Shown in pieces: positions 58,783 to 64,000 of a stretch of 64,000 bases of DNA. A program made the translations under genes and the position numbers. Position 1 is the stretch's first letter, and every line of letters begins with the position of its first letter. Source of the DNA: Thiotrichales bacterium 19S9-11 (GTDB lineage: Bacteria; Pseudomonadota; Gammaproteobacteria; Francisellales; Francisellaceae); contig JAKJJT010000003.1 of NCBI GenBank assembly GCA_021713395.1, forward strand, positions 156,393 through 220,392, written 5' to 3'. The notes under the pieces were generated by a model. That model made no database searches. It was given only the letters and a program-made list of their open reading frames with translations, and was not told the origin of the DNA.

Positions 58783-60186
58783 ATGCCAAGTAAAATACAA
58801 TCTATTAGAGGGATGAACGATATTCTCCCTGTTGAAAATGGTGATATTGCTAACTCTTTCCAATGGCAATACCTTGAAAGAGTCTTTGCAAATATATTAG
58901 AGCAATATGCTTATAAAGAAATAAGAACACCTGCTTTAGAAAAAAGTGAGCTATTTCATCGAGGTGTTGGAGAAGTTACTGATATTGTTGAAAAAGAAAC
59001 CTATGATTTTAAAGACCGCAACAATGAAAGCTTAACCCTACGACCTGAGGGAACCGCTGGGTGTGTAAGAGCTGTTATTGAGCATAATATGCTTAGAGGG
59101 CAAAAGCAAAAGCTTTGGTATAAAGGCCCCATGTATCGTCATGAACGTCCACAAAAAGGACGCTACCGCCAATTCTATCAACTAGGAGTAGAAGCACTCG
59201 GCTTTGATGATGAGGCAGTTGAGCTTGAAACTTTGTTTATGACATGGCGTTTTTGGCAAAACTTAGGGCTTAGTGAGTCTGTTATTCTTGAAATTAATAA
59301 TTTAGGTTCTAATCAATCACGAGAGGCTTACAAATTAGAGTTAGTCAAATATTTTGAAAAACATAAAGCATCACTTGATGAAGACAGCCAAAGACGTTTG
59401 CACAAAAACCCATTACGAATACTAGATAGCAAAAATGAACAAATGCGCTCAATTATTGATGGTGCTCCTAAGTTTAAGGATTATGTTGATGAAAAATCAC
59501 AACATCGCTTTAATGTTTTATGCCAACAACTTGATTTAGCAAACATACCTTATAAAATTAATCCTTACTTAGTTAGAGGAATCGATTACTATACACATAC
59601 TGTATTTGAATGGATTACAACTAATTTAGGTGCACAAGGTACAATTTGCGCTGGTGGTCGTTACGATAACTTAATTAAAACACTTGGTGGAGCAGATACT
59701 CCCGCCTTTGGCTTTGCACTTGGCTTTGAAAGAATTTTAATTCTTCTAAAACAACAAAAGTTATTCCCAGACTTAAAGCAAGCGCCTTTTTTATACTTTA
59801 TACATAGCAATAAAGAAGCACAATATCTTTCATTAAAACTTGCTGAAGACTTACGAAGACTAGACCAAAACATAAGCGCTGAGGTTAATTTATCAGGTGG
59901 TAGTTTTAAGTCTCAATTTAAACAAGCAGATAAAAGCAATGCAAGCTTTGCTATTATTATTGGTGAAGATGAACTACAACACAGCTTAGTACTTATAAAA
60001 CCATTGACAGAAAAAGCAAAAATAATCATTGCCAATGAAATTATAAGAAATAATAAGTCAAAGCAGTCTTTGGAAGATAAAACACCTCAACTAGTAAAAG
60101 ATCAACTTGTTATTCCAATTCGTTATCTAAATAATTTGATAAAGAAACTTTTTACTTCGCCACCTACCCTTAAGTCAAAACGCTAA
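58783..60186 (+). CDS. hisS: Histidyl-tRNA synthetase with C-terminal extension
   Basis: 467 residues, about 40 more than E. coli HisRS (424). Class II motifs: motif 1 in ANILEQYAYKEIRTPALEK, motif 2 in MYRHERPQKGRYRQFYQLG, histidine-specific LVRGIDYYTHTVFEW and GTICAGGRYDNLIKTLGG, and motif 3 in AFGFALGFERILIL. The anticodon-binding domain follows and ends near residue 425. The extra tail (NNKSKQSLEDKTPQ, then YLNNLIKKLFTSPPTLKSKR) is basic and unexplained. Confidence 0.95.
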   Translation: MPSKIQSIRGMNDILPVENGDIANSFQWQYLERVFANILEQYAYKEIRTPALEKSELFHRGVGEVTDIVEKETYDFKDRNNESLTLRPEGTAGCVRAVIEHNMLRGQKQKLWYKGPMYRHERPQKGRYRQFYQLGVEALGFDDEAVELETLFMTWRFWQNLGLSESVILEINNLGSNQSREAYKLELVKYFEKHKASLDEDSQRRLHKNPLRILDSKNEQMRSIIDGAPKFKDYVDEKSQHRFNVLCQQLDLANIPYKINPYLVRGIDYYTHTVFEWITTNLGAQGTICAGGRYDNLIKTLGGADTPAFGFALGFERILILLKQQKLFPDLKQAPFLYFIHSNKEAQYLSLKLAEDLRRLDQNISAEVNLSGGSFKSQFKQADKSNASFAIIIGEDELQHSLVLIKPLTEKAKIIIANEIIRNNKSKQSLEDKTPQLVKDQLVIPIRYLNNLIKKLFTSPPTLKSKR

Positions 60187-60306
60187 AGATCAAAAATGTA
60201 ACACTTATCGTTAAAATAATGAGATTACAATATAATAATATATTGTCTTATTTGTCAGTTTAGGTTATATTAAAGCCCATTCTGGGGGAAGGATTTTATA
60301 CTTGTT

Positions 60307-61275
60307 ATGCAACATTATGGTTATCTGATTGTGCTATTTTGTGGCGCTATTAGCGCATCTTTTAGCATACCTTCACTAATACTTAAAAACAATCTTAATC
60401 AAAAACTACTTTGGTTATCATACACGGTTACTGCATTTATCATTTTACCTTGGACTATCGCTCTTTTATTTCAATCTGAATTATTGGCATTTTATCAAGA
60501 GCTTAAAAGTATAGAGCTTATAATGATCAGCTTTAATGGTTTTATGTTTGGCATTGGCCACCTTTGTCTAATATATGCAATCAAACACATTGGTATATCT
60601 CGAAGTTTTATCATGCACATTGGTATAGGTATAATTTTGGCTTCCATTTATGCAGCCATTTATAATGCTGTAGTCTTAACTCATCATGGCATCTTAGTTG
60701 TCTTTTCATCGATTCTAATTATTTTAAGCTTATGGATTTATTATAAAATATATCAATTACGGGCAAAATCTAGACACATAAAAACATTACCTTCTTATCT
60801 ATCATCTGGCTGGTTTTTGGCAATCATTGCAGGTATTGCAAGTGGCATTGAGTATACTTCTTTCTTCTACTTTAATCATCGCTCTATTGAACTATTTAGC
60901 ACATCAAACACACTATGGTATTGGCCTATTTTTTTAAATGCTGCAGCAATCCCAATGCTCATATTTTTTATAACTAAAATCTTACAGAATAAACCTTCAA
61001 GATCTGATGTTATAAAATTTTTCAAACCAATAAACTTAAGCATTACATTACTAATGAGCCTATGTTTTGTTGGCTCATTAAGCGTTTATTGCATGATCCT
61101 TGATTATATTGGCATCCCAGATAAACTAACAACTTGGCCTATTCTAATTATTAGTATGGTTATTATTTCTCAAGCTTGGGGCTGGGCACTTGGTGAATTT
61201 CAAAATAGTTTTAAGGTATATCAAGTTTTAAGTATCATAATGATACTATCTTCTATCTTTTTTCTATCTTTCTAG
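60307..61275 (+). CDS. RhaT-like DMT-superfamily transporter
   Basis: 322 residues, ten membrane helices, no signal peptide. The arrangement and the loop WGWALGEF near the end resemble the L-rhamnose-proton symporter RhaT branch of the drug/metabolite transporters. Weak similarity by eye; sugar specificity is not implied. GGGGGAAGGA lies about 13 bases before the ATG, a long gap, so the start is not certain. Its stop overlaps the convergent phaC stop by two or three bases. Confidence 0.65.
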   Translation: MQHYGYLIVLFCGAISASFSIPSLILKNNLNQKLLWLSYTVTAFIILPWTIALLFQSELLAFYQELKSIELIMISFNGFMFGIGHLCLIYAIKHIGISRSFIMHIGIGIILASIYAAIYNAVVLTHHGILVVFSSILIILSLWIYYKIYQLRAKSRHIKTLPSYLSSGWFLAIIAGIASGIEYTSFFYFNHRSIELFSTSNTLWYWPIFLNAAAIPMLIFFITKILQNKPSRSDVIKFFKPINLSITLLMSLCFVGSLSVYCMILDYIGIPDKLTTWPILIISMVIISQAWGWALGEFQNSFKVYQVLSIIMILSSIFFLSF

Positions 61276-62288
61276 TTTCTTTGAGTCATCGCATCAAAAG
61301 TATTAATAAAACTTGATAATGCTTCTTCCTCAGTAAAAATTCCAATATGACCAGAGTTAAGCTTAACCTCCTGATAATTAATAGAAGAAATTAACTGACT
61401 TAAGATTTGTGAACTTTTAGGTGGCACTAATTGATCATAACTTGCATATGTATTTAGTACTTTTACAGCGTTAAGCTTATGCAAATTAACTTGATACTCA
61501 CCCAGTTGAAAAACACCTTTTATTAATGCATTTTCTTCTATAAATAATTGATTATACTCTCTTAGTAAAGATATCGATTGCGGGTTTGTCTTTGCTAGCC
61601 ATTTTCTAATATGAGCCATACGTTGAGACGTTGAGTCATCTAATACTGCTAGATCTATATAGTAGCCTAAATAATGTTTAAATGGCTTTAACATTGAAAA
61701 GCATGCCGAAATAAATTCCCTTGGCAGTAGCTTATATGATTCCATGCCTAAAATGACATCTTGATATTGACCTATAAATCTCTGACTATCAATTGGCGTC
61801 ATCAAAAGGGATAAGCTATGAATCTTATGTGAAAATAACGCTGAATAAACCAAAGCAAACACACCGCCTTGACAAATACCTAATACATTTATATCGACTT
61901 GTTGACCTTGATTATGCATATAAATACATTGAACTATTTGCTCTATGCTATCAACTATATAGCGTGTTAGATAATGAAAATCCTCTTTATCTTCTGGTCT
62001 TTGCCACTCAATCACATAGACGCCTTTCTGTAACTGAGATAACATCTTAATAAAAGAAACTCTTTCTGAAAAATCTAGAATATCAACATGATTAATTAAA
62101 GAATAAATACATAAAGAAACCTGATCACTTTGATTTTTTTTCCCTGGGTAATACCTTAACGTATATAGCGGATGTTGCTTAATGATCTGGTATGGTGCCT
62201 TATATACTAATGGGCTAGAGGTATTTTGCTTTTTAAACCCTTCTTTTGCTTTATTGTATTCTTCAAAAAGGTTCTCCCAGTCAAACAT
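61272..62288 (-). CDS. phaC: Class III-type poly(3-hydroxyalkanoate) synthase PhaC
   Basis: 338 residues; class III PhaC has about 355. The lipase-like box with cysteine nucleophile, VLGICQGGVFALVYSA (Cys139), is the PHA-synthase mark (G-x-C-x-G-G). Aspartate and histidine of the triad are in NTYASYDQLVPPKSSQ (Asp285) and NSGHIGIF (His314). Class III enzymes need a PhaE partner, and no phaE, phaA, phaB or phasin gene lies in the window. It may use 3-hydroxyacyl-CoA from beta-oxidation (the fad genes at 21900-25565). The ribosome-binding site is weak. Confidence 0.85.
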   Translation of the reverse strand: MFDWENLFEEYNKAKEGFKKQNTSSPLVYKAPYQIIKQHPLYTLRYYPGKKNQSDQVSLCIYSLINHVDILDFSERVSFIKMLSQLQKGVYVIEWQRPEDKEDFHYLTRYIVDSIEQIVQCIYMHNQGQQVDINVLGICQGGVFALVYSALFSHKIHSLSLLMTPIDSQRFIGQYQDVILGMESYKLLPREFISACFSMLKPFKHYLGYYIDLAVLDDSTSQRMAHIRKWLAKTNPQSISLLREYNQLFIEENALIKGVFQLGEYQVNLHKLNAVKVLNTYASYDQLVPPKSSQILSQLISSINYQEVKLNSGHIGIFTEEEALSSFINTFDAMTQRN

Positions 62289-62342
62289 AACACTATCATT
62301 TACTTAGCCTATCAAATGTAAACATTATGCTAACAGGTTTCA

Positions 62343-63308
62343 TTAAAAACGTAAATTAACCCTTGAACTTCCAAGCACTTGATAATAAAAATCTGAGCTC
62401 ATACTCATAAACAATCGTTTTAATTGATTAGGGTAATAAGTATAATCTACAATATTTTCAGTTTTATACTTACTTAGTGCTAATTGTCTTAGTGACATAA
62501 ACCCATCAACAAGACCATAAGCTTTCCCATCAGCACCTCCAAATGGCGCACCTGAGAAAATCAAATCACTTTTACTAATATCTAAGCGATCACCTCTACC
62601 TTGCTTCACCGCTTGAATAAAAACTTCATGTGTCTGCTTAAGCAATTGATCCATATAAGTAACTTGCTTACTATTTAAAGGTTTAAATGGATCTAAAAAG
62701 TCTTTATTTTCCCCTGCTGTAAAAAGTCGTCGTGTTATACCTAATTTATTTAAAGTTTCAACAAAACCAAAACCATCAGCCCTAACACCAATAGAACCAA
62801 CAATACTCATAGGGTTAACATAGATTTCTTTAGCAGCTGATGCAATATAATACCCACCTGAGGCACAAACATCAGTACAAACTGCATAAATTGGTTTATT
62901 TGGATAGTTTGCTTGCAAGCTTCTTATTGCTTGATAAACCTCATCCGATTGAACCGGTGAACCACCAGGACTATTAATTTCTAAAACAACAGCAACTGAA
63001 TTTTCATTATTAAGCGCATCAGTTAAACCTGCTATGATATTATCTGAGTTTGTATCTAACCCATCCATAATAATCCCATTAACACTAACATAAGCAACAT
63101 GAGATGCATTTGGGTTTTCATTAATATGAAATTTTTTTGGCCAAAAAATACCAACTAAAATACAAATCAATAAAATGCTAATCAAACATTTAAAAAAAAT
63201 ATTCCAACGTCGCTTTCGTTTTTGTTCTTGAAGTGTTTGCAAAACTAACGTTTCAAGGACCTCTCTCTCAAGACTCTCTTTAGATGGTATTTTTTTCTCT
63301 CCAAACAT
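62343..63308 (-). CDS. sppA: S49-family signal peptide peptidase (SppA type, short form)
   Basis: 321 residues. One N-terminal membrane helix (FKCLISILLICILVGIFW) anchors a periplasmic S49 protease domain. The nucleophile is Ser150 in CTDVCASGGYYIASAAKEIY; the general-base lysine is probably Lys202 in AGENKDFLDPFKPL, and the LEINSPGGSPVQSDEVYQAI motif is intact. The protein is about half the size of E. coli SppA, like the Bacillus SppA form. It cleaves leftover signal peptides. Twenty-one bases after the lipoprotein gene. Confidence 0.92.
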   Translation of the reverse strand: MFGEKKIPSKESLEREVLETLVLQTLQEQKRKRRWNIFFKCLISILLICILVGIFWPKKFHINENPNASHVAYVSVNGIIMDGLDTNSDNIIAGLTDALNNENSVAVVLEINSPGGSPVQSDEVYQAIRSLQANYPNKPIYAVCTDVCASGGYYIASAAKEIYVNPMSIVGSIGVRADGFGFVETLNKLGITRRLFTAGENKDFLDPFKPLNSKQVTYMDQLLKQTHEVFIQAVKQGRGDRLDISKSDLIFSGAPFGGADGKAYGLVDGFMSLRQLALSKYKTENIVDYTYYPNQLKRLFMSMSSDFYYQVLGSSRVNLRF

Positions 63309-63329
63309 ATCTAAATTAATGCTCCATTA

Positions 63330-63782
63330 TTATTCTTTTACTGCTATCCCAACTAGTGCAACGCCAGAAATCCATAAGCCATTATCACACACAAACTCTG
63401 ATCTTAAAGACTCTTTATTTTCCTTCCAATTAGACTGAATGTTCTCAACTGCATTGCCACCTAGTTGTTCTGCTTGTTTTTTTAAGCTAAGTAATGCTGA
63501 ATAGAAAACACGGTTACAAGAAATTTGTGGGTTTTTAGAAAATGCATTGGTTCTTAGACTTGTTTTAACAGGACCTAGTTCTTTAGCTCCCCAACTACCA
63601 GATTCACCAAAATAAAATTTAAAATCTCCAATCTGTTCTTTAACGTCTGTGGGCATCCCATTCATTGCTTGATCAATATTATACTTACCCAAACCTTTAT
63701 TTGAACTACAAGCAGATAAACTAATAGCACCAAGGATCAAAGAAATAATAAAAATCCATCTTAATCTTGATAATTGCTCCAT
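63330..63782 (-). CDS. Conserved lipoprotein often mis-named excinuclease subunit
   Basis: 150 residues from the ATG at 63782, with AAGGAG nine bases upstream; the open frame starts one codon earlier at TTG. A lipobox (GAISLSAC) follows a signal peptide. The body keeps the pattern of a conserved proteobacterial lipoprotein family that databases often call excinuclease ATPase subunit: FYFGE, then SCNRVFYSALLSLKKQAEQL, GGNAVENIQSNWK, FVCDNGLWISGVALVGIAV. That name has no basis in this sequence. Function unknown. It precedes sppA by 21 bases and may be in one operon with it. Confidence 0.75.
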   Translation of the reverse strand: MEQLSRLRWIFIISLILGAISLSACSSNKGLGKYNIDQAMNGMPTDVKEQIGDFKFYFGESGSWGAKELGPVKTSLRTNAFSKNPQISCNRVFYSALLSLKKQAEQLGGNAVENIQSNWKENKESLRSEFVCDNGLWISGVALVGIAVKE

Positions 63783-63887
63783 CAATATACACTCCTTTCA
63801 AATAGCAGCTAATTCTACAATGATTATAGGGGATATAGCTTTAAAATTCACCTTTATCTAACTTAAGAATTTATTTTCTTCCAGGCA

Positions 63888-63914
63888 TAAAAAAGCCCCC
63901 GATTAAGGAGGCTA
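63888..63914 (-). terminator. rRNA operon terminator
   Basis: On the minus strand AGCCTCC and GGGGGCT form a strong stem around TTAATC and are followed by TTTTTTA. It lies just after the 5S gene and would end the rrn transcript. The stem has one mismatch near the loop. Confidence 0.88.
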
Positions 63915-63927
63915 TTTGAATTAAATT

Positions 63928-64000
63928 TCTGGTGATTCCCTACTTTCACATGGCGAATGCCACACTATCATCGGCGCAAAGCGGTTTCACTTCTGAGTTC
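63928..64000 (-). rRNA. rrf: 5S ribosomal RNA, 3' part
   Basis: The minus strand at the window edge reads GAACTCAGAAGTGAAACCG, then GCGCCGATGATAGTGTGGC and GTGAAAGTAGGGAATCACCA, the conserved middle and 3' part of gammaproteobacterial 5S rRNA. About 73 of roughly 115 bases are inside the window; the 5' part and the rest of the rrn operon lie beyond the right edge. The 3' boundary is estimated to within a few bases. Confidence 0.95.

Noticed and set aside
63330..63782. Excinuclease ABC subunit
   Set aside because: The common database name for this family is not supported: there is a lipobox and no ATPase motif.

Overview
The window is about 64 kb of AT-rich bacterial chromosome. Gene content and order point to a Gammaproteobacterium: str/S10/spc ribosomal block, prfB-lysS, mlaFEDCB-ibaG-murA, and gltA divergent from sdhCDAB-sucAB. 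Two features, the ribosomal block without a tuf gene between fusA and rpsJ and a SucB with two lipoyl domains, recall the Francisella/Fastidiosibacteraceae side of the class. That placement is from memory and was not checked by a search.

Layout. 1-11637 (all minus): rpsL-rpsG-fusA-rpsJ, then rplC to rpsQ, then rplN to rpsE (cut by the window edge), with promoter-like sites before rpsL, between rpsJ and rplC, and between rpsQ and rplN. 11687-14959: a secreted nucleotide pyrophosphatase/phosphodiesterase and a NupC nucleoside transporter. 15151-19722 (minus): an SLC13 permease, a MEDS sensory protein, an HD-GYP phosphodiesterase carrying a (Thr-Glu)15 hexanucleotide repeat, a CysO/MoaD-like sulfur carrier and its E1-rhodanese activator. 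19931-21854: rimK plus an aspartoacylase-family gene. 21900-25565: fadA and a FadN-type fusion enzyme. 25712-28371: lysS and prfB, the latter with the programmed +1 frameshift.

28372-31410 is an accessory patch: an intact HigA-like antitoxin with a decapitated HigB, a lysine-rich orphan gene, and a second orphan gene broken at a run of seven A. It collides tail to tail with purL. 35451-43042 holds a small cysteine-rich secreted protein, the Mla phospholipid transport operon with ibaG and murA, a MAPEG-like protein, an alpha/beta hydrolase and rpiA. 43058-49159 holds an orphan BtuF-like binding protein with ampD, a PAP2 phosphatase, a TSUP transporter, elongator tRNA-Met, a GNAT acetyltransferase, a possible RasGEF-like eukaryotic-type protein, a FUSC-like membrane protein and apt.

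49185-58733 is a TCA-cycle block: sdhCDAB-sucAB on minus, ending at a strong terminator, and gltA on plus, sharing a 480-base divergent control region. 58783-63782 holds hisS with a C-terminal extension, a RhaT-like transporter, a lone class III-type PHA synthase PhaC, an S49 peptidase and a lipoprotein. The window ends in a 5S rRNA gene (minus) followed by its terminator.

Most genes are housekeeping. The parts most worth following are the MEDS/HD-GYP/sulfur-carrier cluster with its variable-length repeat, the accessory patch beside purL, and the RasGEF-like candidate effector.
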